64,000 nucleotides of DNA from contig JAPDRO010000001.1 of NCBI GenBank assembly GCA_030247885.1, positions 1,426,001-1,490,000 of the forward strand. The letters run 5' to 3'. Origin of the DNA: Taxawa tesnikishii (nom. ined.) (Eukaryota; Ascomycota; Dothideomycetes; Dothideales). Positions 10,839 through 21,848 of the stretch are shown here, in pieces (position 1 is the first letter of the stretch; each line of letters opens with the position of its first letter). Position numbers and translations under genes: made by a program. The notes beneath the pieces are model-generated. The model was not told the DNA's origin and did not search any database. It saw only the letters and a program-made list of their open reading frames with translations.

Positions 10839-11714
10839 ATGGCCGAACCAAGGAGGAGGGCGGGGAAGGCAGAGGCCGCACAACCCGACAGTGTTCCAAC
10901 AGGAGACCGGACCTCGAACTCGGCCAGCACCAAGACCGGACTCGGTGTGACAGACGTCCTGCGCATCCTCGGCGGTATTCTCCTCCTCAACTGCGCTCTG
11001 AGCTACTTCGTTACGGGCGATAGCGTGGCCTGGGGCTGGCGGCCTTGGTTCTCCAAACCCAGCGTTGTGCGAGCGTGGCTAGTACGTCGTTCCCGATCCC
11101 TCGCATCCTCTCACACAATCACACCACCAACCTTCCCCCAAACCAACCCTTGAACTGACATCTCGTAAACAGTCGGGTCCTCTGAGCCTGACCGATGCCG
11201 AGCTAGCCAGCTACGACGGCAGCGACCCGAACAAGCCCGTCTACCTCGCGCTGAATGGAACGATCTACGACGTCTCTGCCGGCCGGCCCGTGTACGGTCC
11301 CGGCGGGTCGTACCACTTTTCGCCGGCCGCGACGCCGCGCGCGCCTTCGTCACTGGCTGCTTCCAAGAAGACCTGACCCCGGACCTTCGCGGGGTCGAGG
11401 AGATGTACATACCCGTCGACCCGGCAGGCAGCGCTGCTGAAGTGGAAGGCGAGGACGGCGAGCTCAGGAGGGCAGGCGGGAAGGCCGGGCCGAAGAAGGC
11501 AGAGCTCAAGATTAGGAGGGAGAGGGAGAGGAGGCAGGCGAAGAAGCAGGTGGAGCAGACTCTGGATGGGTGGGCGAGGATGTTTAGCGGCGAAGGAGGG
11601 AAGAATTACTTCAAGGTGGGTGAGGTTAAGAGGGAGCCTGGGTGGTTGGAAAAGTTGCCCAAGAGGGAGCTGTGCGCGAGGGCGCAGAAGCAGAGGCCGA
11701 AGAGGAAGGATTAG
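10839..11714 (+). CDS. DAP1-like: Cytochrome-b5-like heme-binding MAPR protein (Dap1/PGRMC family)
   Basis: Membrane-anchored heme-binding proteins of this family support cytochrome P450 steps such as sterol synthesis. Exon 1 (10839-11081) encodes a polar head and one membrane span (about residues 37-60, LRILGGILLLNCALSYFV). Exon 2 starts at 11173 after a 91-bp intron and carries the MAPR domain: SLTDAELASYDGSD, VYLALNGTIYDVS, then VYGPGGSYH, whose Tyr residues bind heme. The frame breaks at the T4 run 11317-11320. With a fifth T the text reads FFAGRDAARAFVTGCF, then EDLTPDLRGVEEMYIP, exactly as the family requires. The remaining frame runs to 11714 with a basic coiled tail (RRERERRQAKKQVEQTLD). 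Very likely an under-called homopolymer. Confidence 0.85.
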
Positions 11715-12299
11715 GTATGGATCTGTGTGTAGTATGGCATGCTACTGGAAGGTCGGGTTTGCTTGATGCGTTTGGTGACCTCCGGAGCTCACGACAACGC
11801 TGGTCAAGCTCTGTGCCGTTTGCTCAAGTCTGCACCCGTGCCGTCTCTACGAAGAATTCATGCACTGTACATTAGAACCCGAACACGAATGCATGATGCA
11901 TTGAGACTTGATCCACTCTGCGGCAGTTGCTCAACGTTGCCGGCATACCGTCTCCTAGCAGAATATCCTGACCGAGTGCGGTTCGGAGACCGTGTCATGC
12001 AGCTGTAGAGAGATGTGCAACCGAGGTTTGGACTGTCCAGAATCTCATCATATACCTAGCGACGACACGCTCGGGACGCAAACCGTACACAAGCATGTAC
12101 AAAAGATATGTTTTGGAGGAAGCAGCTCTTTTGATTTGCTCTTTGGCGTCTCTAGGTGACAAAATGCCCGAGATCTTCGAGCTATGTAGAGACATGAAGT
12201 CCAGCGCAGTCGTTATGATGAAACCCATCCATGACACCGAAACCGTAGATGCAACTTTCCCCAAGCCCAGATCACAGCACACATCGGATTACGATGCGT
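11715..12299. other. Intergenic between convergent genes
   Basis: 3' flanks of the Dap1-like gene and of eS25. No gene recognised. Confidence 0.4.
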
Positions 12300-12820
12300 T
12301 TACTCGGAGCCACCGACAGCGCGGGCTGCAATGTTGTCAGCATGCCTGGATTCTTACGTTTTATGAAAAAACTTGTGTAGGGGTATACGCACTGTAGATG
12401 GAGCACTTGCTGTGTCCGACGACCTTCTTGATCTGTCCCTTCTCCTCAAGGTCGGCAAGCGCCCTCCTGGCGAGGGAGCCGTTGATCTTCAGACGGTCGA
12501 CAAGGGTGGCAACGGTGATGAGGCGGTAGGACTGGACTTCCTTCTGGAGTCTCTCGGCGGTCTGCTTCTCAAGGACGACGGCGTGCTGGGCCTTGTCCTT
12601 GACTGTTCGACGAGAGAAGAATCAGCACTGTCTTCTTTGTGTAATGGCCGCGCGTGGCTGCGCCTGCTGCTGCGGCGGGCGGTGGAGGATCGTTACATAC
12701 CCTTGCCCTTGGACCACTTCTTCTTTTGCTTCTTGCCACCGGTTGCTGCTGGTGCCTGTTGATGACTTGTCAATCCATGTCCTTCGTGTTGCAGTGCGAC
12801 GCAGCGATACGGCGTACCAT
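12300..12820 (-). CDS. RPS25: 40S ribosomal protein eS25
   Basis: Cytosolic small-subunit protein, used for IRES and other non-canonical initiation. Four exons on the minus strand: 12820-12818 (the ATG alone), 12755-12701, 12602-12393 and 12325-12300, summing to 98 codons including the stop. The product starts MAPAATGGKKQKKKWSKGKV, continues KDKAQHAVVLEKQTAERLQK, RLITVATLVDRLKINGSLAR and GQIKKVVGHSKCSIYTRAV, and ends GGSE. Every junction is in phase and each intron has GT-AG ends; the 3' one has a CTGAC branch-like site. A start codon sitting alone in its own exon is a recurrent feature of fungal ribosomal protein genes. The 26-bp last exon would be missed by simple frame reading. Confidence 0.93.
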
Positions 12821-13628
12821 TTTGTCTGATGTGTATGGATGTGGATGTCGTTCGCTCAGCCCAGCTTCGAAACGGAAGTCCAAGTCAAATTTCGAGTGCG
12901 ATCACGTGCGCGGGGTTTAGCAGCAACAGCAACTTCTCCGGCTACTGCCGCTCCAAGCGAGTCTCGGTGTCTATGGATCCAATGGATCTATGGCTCTCTA
13001 TGGATTGATGGATAGAACAAGGCAGACGTCGATTTCAAGCCAGCAGCAGACAGCGTAAAAGATTGATGATTCGCTGCAATCAGTGTCCAATAGATTGATC
13101 ACCCTCAGTTCGTGCCACAGACAGTGTTGTTGCTCGACAGGGGCGCTGCCGTGTTGTCTTGCTCCGTTGCCTTGTCCAGTCTGCTGCAGGATCAACAAGG
13201 CTTACCTCACTCAGGCTCACTCAGCCCCAACTTGCACTGCACGCAAGCCTTGTGGCTGGTAGCCTCGTATTGTATAACCTGAGCGGCATCTATCATACCG
13301 CCTCGCTCACTGCTTATGCGTATGCTTCTGCTCCTCTGACTACCGCTTTTGACCTCCACCACGATTTGCGCAACAGCTATACCCGACCACCTCTCCTCCA
13401 GCGCCCTCTTCCCACGAACGTTGCCCGTACCTCAGATCTCCAAACATCACCACTCGCGTATTGCTTGCGCTGATACATTCGGAAACCGCCCAAAAATCGC
13501 GCAAAGAGACGGCTGTGGACAGAGTGGGACTCTTTCACTGCGGCCGAGAGGGCCTTTGCATATACAGTGGGAGACAAGTCGCGACAACCGCCTTATGGTA
13601 GAATCGTGACAAAGACTGTCCACTGCCA
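12821..13628. promoter_or_regulatory. Divergent upstream region (eS25 / membrane protein)
   Basis: About 800 bp between two genes transcribed away from each other. No gene recognised, and no clear TATA box next to either start. Confidence 0.35.
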
Positions 13629-14728
13629 ATGCCGCGGAGGGCGCAGAGATACAAGAGTTTGGACAGTTTCAACGCGGAGCGCGATGCTATTGCCGTTCGT
13701 CCCGCGCTATCGCTCAACGGCGCGATTGACATACTGACATGCCTCGTAGTGGTACTGGCGCTTGACTGCATACGCGGCATCATGGATGATATTGGGAGGG
13801 TAAGCGCACTTCAACTCTATACATCTGCCTAAAAGTTGTTCTAACATGTCCATGAAGCTTTCTCACGTTACCTGCCACCTTCGACCAGAACCCTCAACTT
13901 CGCGTCAACAAGAACGTGCTTAGCATATTCAGCGTCGCAGTGTTAACAGCGGGCATCTCCCTTACCGGTCTTGTGTGTTTCGCCTGTCGCAGCTTGCTCT
14001 TCCAAGCAGATTCGATATTTCTGCCAAGTTTGACGTCTTGCGCCATCGGCCTTCTCACGATATTCTACTCTTTCCTAGTCAGCACCCGATATGTATGGAA
14101 CACTTCGGCACTTCTGCTTACAATCGCCGCCGCTCTTTCTACCGTGATATATGGGGCGCTCCTTCTCATCGCCCATCGGAGGATATCCGCACAGAAGTTA
14201 CCAGATACGCAGGCAATCCCACTTCGATTATCCAGTTTTGGCAGCAGTGGGCAAAATTACCAAGACCCAAGCTACTACCGAAACTACGCCGTCAACATGT
14301 GGCCGGCCTCACGGCTGGCACAGACCCCCGCTACACCTGCTGCACCAGTAGAGGAATTCAACGAGGACGAGCTTACGAGGCAGCAGATGCTCCAGCTTCT
14401 GCTAACGAAATCAGAACCTGCACCTAGTCCGGATCCCTCGCAACACTCTTTCAACCGAATAGAGTGGAGAATGGATCAAGAAGACGTCTTTAGCCCCGAC
14501 CGTACGGCTCCACCAATCCATGGATATTATGCGCCGCAACACATGGTGCATCCTCAACCGGTATATCCTCCTTCGGGATATGCGCCGCCGCATGCGCAGT
14601 ACGAAATCGAGAATCGACAGTGGGATAGGGCGGTACGGGGTGGTTCTGCTGATGTGCGGACTGCGAGGAATCCAGGGCGACCAATGAGTCGTGAGGAGCG
14701 AAGATTCGAGATCGAGCAGGGTAGATGA
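13629..14728 (+). CDS. Fungal four-span membrane protein, function unknown
   Basis: Two exons. Exon 1 (13629-13799) gives MPRRAQRYKSLDSFNAERDA then a hydrophobic span (about residues 30-50). The donor is AGG|GTAAGC. The best in-phase acceptor is GACCAG at 13888, making an 89-bp intron; an earlier AG at 13857 would need a frame change. Exon 2 carries three further spans: VLSIFSVAVLTAGISLTGLV, FLPSLTSCAIGLLTIFYSFL and TSALLLTIAAALSTVIYGAL. A cytosolic-looking tail of about 180 residues is rich in Pro, Tyr, Gln and Arg. I do not recognise the family. The topology (four spans, short loops, long polar tail) resembles MARVEL-like or other small fungal membrane proteins, but nothing in the sequence proves that. 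Confidence 0.65.
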
Positions 14729-15004
14729 AGGTTTGACGACCATCCATATGTGCGCATAATCATTTTAGTATATTTCCATCCCATGATACTCCAACATTCT
14801 GTGCCTAACAGTGTGAAGGAGCGTGGCCCCTTGCATAAATTACATTGAGCTTATGCAGCAGTGCCCCGCAGTCCGTCCTACCATGTTGATGACGCTCGTT
14901 GGCTCTTTGGCTCTTTGTAAATTTCACCCCTCAACAGCACATTTGTCCGTCAATCAATTGAATCAGCAACAACAACAACAACAGAAACGCCAGATTATCT
15001 CACA
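14729..15004. promoter_or_regulatory. Upstream region and CAA-repeat leader of adenosine kinase
   Basis: Short intergenic stretch. Just ahead of the adenosine kinase ATG is a CAA microsatellite (about 14967-14984), probably in the 5' untranslated leader. Confidence 0.45.
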
Positions 15005-16821
15005 ATGGCGGGCGGAAACTTCGAGCTTCTCTGTCTAGAGAACCCTCTCCTGGACATCCAAGCACAAGGGTATGCGTTATCGACGCCGTTCGGTCTCTCG
15101 CGTCTGGTAAACTGAATTATCCCTTGTAGAGATGATGAGTTGCTCCAGAAGTACGGACTCAAGGCCAACGATGCAATCCTTGCAGAGGAGAAGCACATGG
15201 GCATTTACGAGGACCTGCTACAGAATCGCCAGGCAAAGCTGCTGGCTGGAGGTGCCGCGCAGAACACCGCTAGAGGAGCCCAGGTACATTGCATTTGCAT
15301 CTCTTCTCTGTGTAACAAGATCGTCGGGGCACGCAAGGACTGATGCAAGATTCGTTTGACAGTACATGCTTCCCCCAAACTCCGCCGTCTTCATCGGTTG
15401 CGTAGGCAAGGACAAATACGCAGACATCCTGCAAGAGGAGAACAAGAGGGCCGGTCTGCGCGCAGAGTACAGATACGACGAGAAAGAGCCCACGGGAAAG
15501 TGCGCTGTTGTCATCACCGGGCACAACAGGAGCATGTGCACGCATCTGGCAGCCGCGAACTGCTACAAGATTGAGCACCTGAAGGAGAATTGGAGTCTGG
15601 TTGAGCAAGCAAAGGTCTACTTTGTCGGCGGTTACCACCTTACCGTCTCGGTGCCAGCTGTGTTGGCGCTTGCTGAGGAGGCGGCCGCGAAGAACAAGGT
15701 AAGTTCTGTCTTTCTCGGTTCTATTTCTTCCTTAATTCTCCACCGAAGGCGCGGCGAGAGTGCCACGCTGCTATCGAGTGCCAGTCAAAGGGAGCGGAGG
15801 GACCACAAGGATGCGTGCAATTCAGCTACGGGCGTGAAGTGGCAGAGTTCGAGCGTGTCGCGACGGTTTGTAGCGACCGTACTGTTACAGCATCGACATT
15901 TGTGACTCGTAGGACTAGATCCGAGTCGCACATAACAGAAAGCGCGATTCAATGCGCTTTTATGCCGGTCTCGGGCTCTTCTACTTCCCCCAACGGCAGA
16001 CTTAGCAAATCCTCTCTGACCTGTCTCGACAAGAGTCATTGAACAGGGCAGCCGCGACTGTTGCCACACCAGGCGTTCGTATTTTTGACTGAAAAAGCTG
16101 GAATCCTTCGGCTATCTCATTCAAGCCACTTCTGCACTAAAGAAGGTTGTGGCTGTTTGTTGAGGGGCTCTGCAGGACCAGGGGTGGGGCGAAGAGATTC
16201 TTGGATGCGGAGAAGACCCTGTTGTGGTTCACTGGCTGACATGCATTTGGTTAGATCTTCATGCTGTCTCTGTCTGCTCCTTTTATCCCTCAGTTCTTCA
16301 AGGATCAGCTGGACCAGACCGCGCCCTACTGGGATTACTTGGTAGGCAATGAGACCGAGGCACAAGCATATGCGGACTCGCACGATCTCAACACCCACGA
16401 CATCCCCACCATCGCGAAGCACCTTGCAGCTCTTCCCAAGAAGAACAGCCAGCGCAAGCGTACAGTTATCATTACGCAGGGTACCGACACAACAATTATT
16501 GCTATCCAGGGCGAGGACAAGGTGAAGGAGTTCCCTGTGCACACGATCAACAAGAGCGAAATCTGCGATACGACTGGTGCAGGTGACGCTTTTGCAGGAG
16601 GCTTTGTCGCTGGTATCGTCGAGGGCAAGGATCTCGATACCTGCGTAGACATGGGACAATGGCTGGCTAAGCTGAGCATCAAAGAGCTGGGCCCTTCGTA
16701 AGTTCACACTTCATCCGGTTGACGGTCCGACGAGGCCGAATCTGTCTCGTTGCTCGGACATTTTCTTAACTCACCATTCCATAGGTACCCCTTCCCCAAG
16801 CAGACGTACAGCGAGGCCTAG
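15005..16821 (+). CDS. ADO1: Adenosine kinase
   Basis: Phosphorylates adenosine to AMP, recycling the adenosine made by the methyl cycle. Exons: 15005-15069, 15130-15283, 15363-15698, 16255-16697 and 16785-16821, giving 344 residues, all in phase. PfkB-family marks: FELLCLENPLLDIQA at the N-terminus, LLAGGAAQNTARGAQYMLPP, FIGCVGKDKYADIL, YFVGGYHLTVS, MLSLSAPFIPQFFKD, and the catalytic DTTGAGDAFAGGFVAGIVE with the Asp base. The end YPFPKQTYSEA is typical. Intron 3 (15699-16254) is 556 bp, several times longer than any other intron here, although the protein on both sides is continuous (EEAAAKNK to IFMLSLSAPF). Intact gene. Confidence 0.95.
15699..16254 (+). other. Unusually long intron 3 of adenosine kinase
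   Basis: 556 bp with GTAAGT donor and TTGGTTAG acceptor; a CTGAC branch-like site sits about 18 bp before the acceptor. I found no open frame with a known motif, no C/D-box pair (no TGATGA) and no transposon ends. Confidence 0.6.
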
Positions 16822-18859
16822 TCGATCACGTCTCGGTTACACAATTCGCGTTTCGTATACCCGGGTTGTCAACTTTGGACACCTGTCGGGAGCTTTCAAC
16901 ACCCCACTTGTAGAGGCGTTTCTCAACGTTACCTGGCTCAATATGGTTCCGGGTGAAGCGTTAGCCGCATGATCAGGCGGGCAATCCGTAATGCAATTCC
17001 TTCCTCAGCTTAGTTTAAACTTGGTGGTTTCCAGGTATCTGTTATGCCGAAGGGGTAGCCTCACTGCTCATCCCCGGTTTAGGAAAGTGCAGACAGAAAA
17101 CGGTGTTCTTGTTTAGGGAAAAAAAGCCTAGATTTCGGTTGGTAGCCTGTTATGGTCGCGACTTAGTAGATTTAGCTTTTCTAACTAGGTGACTCTAGAT
17201 GGTGTCCGCGGAACTTCGTCCAAGACTATTCGTTGTTTTAAGAGTTGTGATTTCTCGTAAGAGTCCAGCCCTTCTGTATTTCCAAGACTGTATCCGAAGA
17301 CCCGTTGTCACGTCTGAGGACAGCGCAGGTGGAAAGAGGCTTGTCGGCAGTCTTTACTCGGAACTGCTCAGGTTTGATGCCGCCGGGGAACAACGGTGCC
17401 GAGAAGGGCTCCCGGCGGCTACTTGAGTTGGGTAGGTTCAGGCCGTTGCTATATGTGCATGCGCGTAGGAATCCGGCACCACACTGCTATATGGGAGACC
17501 TGCCAATGACAGTCGACACCGGTAGCAGTTCACCGAGGTTGAGGTGCAACGCATCGCCTGATCGGCACGAGCGATTGGGTGACCTGTTCTTAAAGTTTCG
17601 GTTAGAGCTCGCGTGACGGTTGTGGTTAGAGTCTACACGCACTACATTGCATCTTCCCGTGCCGTGATGGGGGAACGGCGGCCTGTCTTCCATACGAGAT
17701 CGCCTCTCGACACCTCTTGCTCTCTCAGCGCGTTAGTGTGCCGAACTGCTGCTTGCCTGACCGGCTCGCTCTTTGGTCCCGCATCTGAGGATATATCGTC
17801 GTATTAGCCAAGACGTAACCAAGACAGTCGGTGCCGCGCGGCTCGTACTCGGAGTAGCGAAATGACCAAGGCAGGGTCGATCAGTGACGGCCGCCACGCT
17901 TGCACGGATGTCATTGGGGGCGCTCGTTGATATCCTGGTTAGAGTCGCCTTTCACGCTCCCAGGCCCACCAGGGCAGCAACGCAGGCCAGGATTCTCCGC
18001 ACTCGCCGCCTTGAGACACTTGATCGATGCGACGCGGGAGATCCGCCAAGCCGCGTGCTGGTGAGGCTTGCAGATGAACCAGGCGAAGACCTCGCCTATA
18101 TCATGTGTCCACTACATAGCTACTCCACCGCGGCCGCGACGACTGTCGAGTGCAGCAGCGTGGAAAAGGCCTCGGCCGGCGAGTCAAGGGCGGTGGGTGA
18201 GACAGGTGTCAAGCGTCGCGTTCTGGACGTTGTTGCTGTCGTCCGGTGTCTTGTGCCACACCACGCTACATTGACTTTTGTGGCAGCAAGGCCGGCAATG
18301 CGAACCATGAACGAACGACTTGCGCGGCTCTTGGACGGAGCTGGCGCTTGGCTAAGCTGGCGAACGCACAACCGCAGGATGTTTACCATCCTAGCCAAGA
18401 TAAAGTGCAGATGCTTGCGAGGACAATGCCCGAGCGGCAGCCGCACGATACTCGCACACGCGGCTCTACTAGGAGCCGAAAGTCTCTCGTCAAGCGTGTG
18501 AGACGGTCTCTGTCGTTGCGGCGGAGGCTCGGAGGTGGTTCCTGCGTTTTCCCCGGTGCACTGGCAAGTTGACAGAAGTGCGTTGCTGCAGGGCAAAAGG
18601 TCAACATGTGGCCCGCAGATCAAACAGGAAACGCTACTGCAGCCCAATCGGAGGAGGAGGAGGTCGCGTGTCGCGGCCGCTGCCCTAGTGCACAAGAAAG
18701 CTAAAGAAACACCAAGAGACGTTTGATGCGAACGTCGTCGCATGCTGTTCATGTCAAAAATCGCCTGTAGCCTGTATCTCTACGAGCCGATCCCTGCCTC
18801 GCCCCGGTCGCCGGCCTTGCTCTGCCCGTAACGAGCCTGGTCGCTGGCCAGCAGCGGTG

Positions 18860-18962
18860 CAGCGCAACGCAACGCAACGCAATCTGGATCGGATCGGATC
18901 GCGGCGCACAGAGATCCATCCGTCGCATCACATCGCATCACATCGCATCGCATCGCATCAAT
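18860..18962. repeat. Short tandem arrays (GCAAC, GGATC, CATCG/CATCA)
   Basis: Three adjacent arrays: CGCAA units at about 18862-18882, GGATC units at about 18887-18900, and CGCATCACAT / CGCAT units at about 18924-18960. Confidence 0.75.
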
Positions 18963-19154
18963 CTACCGCACAGGCACAGACGCGCAGAACAGGCACAAGG
19001 CAGGGACACGATGGGACGGGACCGGGCATGGCAGGGCAGGGCAGGGTGTCTCGCAGTAACTTATGCAACAGAAGCGATCGCGGGCGAAGAACCCGCGATG
19101 CCTGCCACCAGTCCTCAGCGATGTCCGCCACCAATCGAGGTAGGCATCGTGCGC

Positions 19155-19228
19155 TCCCACTGCCCACCGCCCACTGCCCACTGCCCACCCTACTACCCAC
19201 CCTACTGCCCACCCTACTGCCCACTGGA
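19155..19228. repeat. CTGCCCAC / CCTACTGCCCAC minisatellite
   Basis: Imperfect tandem repeats of CTGCCCAC and the longer unit CCTACTGCCCAC. Preceded at 19014-19048 by GGGACGGGAC and GGCAGGGCAG units. Confidence 0.75.
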
Positions 19229-20642
19229 ACCCCCTCCTCTTCTCGCCCTCAGGCCCTTCGGAGGCTCAGGCAGTGTCATTGCCGCTAATTGCCGTGCGAC
19301 TGCTCCTTTCGTTTGTAAGACGACGGCCGAGATGCCGAAAGCACGCAGTTACTGGTACACTAGTCCGCTCCTGCTTCCCTGCTCCTTCCCCATACAGCCA
19401 ACCGGATCGCTTTCCCTAGCTGCCCTCACCACTGCGAGACACTCGGGCCAGGGTCCTTTGGTCCTTCGTACCTTACTGCTCACTGCTACTGTCGACACTA
19501 ACGCGCAATGTTCCATGGCACCTTGAACCGTCCACGCTCCACCAGCCTGTGCAGCTCTCGAACTACACCCACCGGCAAGCCGTTGCTTCGCGTGGCACAA
19601 GCGTCTGTGCGAGCCTCAAATCCTCATCAAACACCGGTTCGGCTGCAGTCTACATATCACATCCTTCTTAGATGTTCCCTTTCACGCTGCTGAGCAATTG
19701 CCCGCCCGCAGCCTCAGCCACCGTCCCGTCAGCCTTACCTTTCCTGTTATGCATCGACTTCGATTGCCCTAGCGAGTTTCACTTGGCTTGAACTCTTCTT
19801 GACATCACTCTCGGCCCTGCTCCTACACCAATACCACCCCGCAGTATATCTTCTTCACCTACGCCAGGCGCACCACAAAGGGACCACAAGACCCAGGCAA
19901 GACACAACAACAACAACCTGAGTCACAAGCTTTCCTGTCTTTGTCATCTCTGAAACTCTATCACCTGACCGTTACATCACCCTTTTTTTGATCACTCTCA
20001 CTCTCACTCTTTCTTTTGGCATTTCTTGATGTGCAACGTCTAGTCGAAGCTTGTGTAACACCAGCTATCCCGGTCAATTTTTGTGGAGCAGTACACAGCT
20101 TGCAGCAAGGAGCTTTCGGCACGAGGCGCTGTCCCTCACTTCGCGTTGATCGCTCAAAACCCGAGTCTGGATTACATCGAGAGTTCTCTCTGGCTGCTTT
20201 CACCAAAGTTCCACCTGCCGAAACTAAAAGTCCCGGCGCAAAGCCAACGAAGACGAGTGAATCTTGGAATAGCTCTACTAGCGTCACATCGCAAGAAAGC
20301 TTCACATCGTGCGCGTCGCCGTCCTTATATTATTATATGCTCGAACAACAGCATAGCTTTCGACTGCTCATAGCTACACGTTTCTACACTTTGCCAGCGC
20401 TACGACGGAGTGATTGAACCGACACTGAGGGCTATCGTTCAAGCACCTCATTCACTCTATCTTCTGGACATTCTTCTTGTCCTTGAGATTTACGCAGTGG
20501 GCACCGTCTACCTTCCCTCCAAGACAAGGCACACTCCTTCAAGCTGGCTACTGTCTATGCAACTCCACCATTATCCCCGTCGGCGCAGCAGGCTTGTTTA
20601 TACCTTGATACGGAATCGTGGCCAACCGATTGCTATATTGGA

Positions 20643-21848
20643 ATGGACAACAATGACCCGAACCAAAGGTCGTACCAACAACCCCATTATTTTGGACGCC
20701 CCCAAGGCCAAGTACCAGGACAGCAATATGGCTCTTCCAGCGCCGCGGACAGGTTCAAGCAGCCATCAGCAGCAGAAGCCGCGAGGAATCTGCAGACTCT
20801 GTCGGGACAGGGATACGCCCATGCTGCCCAATTCCCAACAACCTCTATGCATGCCACTCCACTTCAATACGCAACACACTTTCCTACCGGTGCGCAGGGC
20901 TCGGAAGCAGAAGCCTCAGCCCAGCAGATGGCCCAATACGATGCAAGTCTCATGTATGTCGGCCAACAGATGCCGCAGGCGGCAGGAGCTTCGGCGCAAG
21001 CACCACAATACCATCGAGGAAGCGGGTCTACAGACACATCATCCTCTCAATACGCCGCGTACTATGAGACGCCAGGCGGACAATCTCACCAGGCAACGCC
21101 AACGGAAGTGTCTTTCTCTTCTGGCACATTCCGCAGCATATCGACATTGCAGCAAGCGTTACCAACTGGCTACCCTAGCGCGACGGACATGATGCAACCG
21201 AGTACGTACGACGTGTACGGTCAGGAGCAGCAATACGGCGGGCCAGTTATCGATCGAGCCTTTGCATACTACCAAAGTCGGGTTCGCACAATCTTCACTC
21301 GTGTGAGAGATAGTCAGCTAGTCTCTGTCGGAGATCTGCTGCTCGACATATCCCAGTATCTGCTGGGAAACACCGAAGCTCTCGGTAAGACATACACGGT
21401 TTTCTTCACGTCGAACTCTTGTACTAATTTCCGCCAAGGATTGGATAAAGATTGCGAGGCTCTCCGAGACGACAGACTCAAGATTTGGGATGAGTTCAAC
21501 AGGTGCTGGCTTGCGTCGTTGCTCAGACAGCGAGAGATGACCATCCAGATGCTTAGCGCCCAGTTACCACCCCACCAGTCAATCATGACAACAGAGACAA
21601 TGGAAACCCTGGGCCGCGAGCTAGTCAAACTGTGCGACAACGTTGAGAAATTTGGCCTGGTCGACTACCAGATGGGTGTTGCGGAGGAAGAGATACTCCA
21701 ATGTAGGTTCTGCTGGCCGAAATTGGGACATACAGGGCATTGGACGCTAATTCATCATGCAGTACTCATCAAGTGTCTCGACCTCTTCTCGTCACCCTCT
21801 GGCGCCTCGGGACAATCGCAGGGCGACAACCGCCGTCCGGAGCGGTAG
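20643..21848 (+). CDS. Conserved fungal protein of unknown function, Gln-rich N-terminus
   Basis: N-terminal 190 residues are Gln, Tyr, Ser and Ala-rich and look disordered (YQQPHYFGRPQGQVPGQQYG). The C-terminal part is a helical domain that I recall as conserved in filamentous fungi but cannot name: YYQSRVRTIFTRVRDSQL, SVGDLLLDISQYLLGNTEAL, LDKDCEALRDDRLKIWDEFN, MGRELVKLCD-like and FGLVDYQMGVAEEEILQ. Two introns are likely: 21385-21438 (54 bp, GTAAGA, TACTAAT branch site) and 21703-21762 (60 bp). Splicing gives NTEALG-LDKDCEAL and EEILQ-LLIKCLDLF, which read better than the unspliced text. Both introns are multiples of three without stops, so retention would leave the frame open. No frame problem. 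Confidence 0.75.
   Translation: MDNNDPNQRSYQQPHYFGRPQGQVPGQQYGSSSAADRFKQPSAAEAARNLQTLSGQGYAHAAQFPTTSMHATPLQYATHFPTGAQGSEAEASAQQMAQYDASLMYVGQQMPQAAGASAQAPQYHRGSGSTDTSSSQYAAYYETPGGQSHQATPTEVSFSSGTFRSISTLQQALPTGYPSATDMMQPSTYDVYGQEQQYGGPVIDRAFAYYQSRVRTIFTRVRDSQLVSVGDLLLDISQYLLGNTEALGKTYTVFFTSNSCTNFRQGLDKDCEALRDDRLKIWDEFNRCWLASLLRQREMTIQMLSAQLPPHQSIMTTETMETLGRELVKLCDNVEKFGLVDYQMGVAEEEILQCRFCWPKLGHTGHWTLIHHAVLIKCLDLFSSPSGASGQSQGDNRRPER

Larger units (their letters stand above)
16822..20642. other. Gene-poor, repeat-rich stretch and leader of the next gene
   Basis: About 3.8 kb with no gene I can support. The GC-rich part (about 17.6-18.8 kb) holds open frames on both strands (for example 17884-18501 plus and 18120-18752 minus) whose composition looks like chance. 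From 18.86 to 19.23 kb there are several short tandem arrays. From about 19.7 kb on, the DNA becomes rich in CTTTC, CAAC and CCT motifs, like a long 5' leader and promoter of the gene starting at 20643. Confidence 0.45.

Noticed and set aside
17884-18752. Two overlapping opposed frames of about 205-210 residues in GC-rich DNA
   Set aside because: They overlap each other on opposite strands, have Arg/Ala/Ser-rich chance composition and no family pattern.
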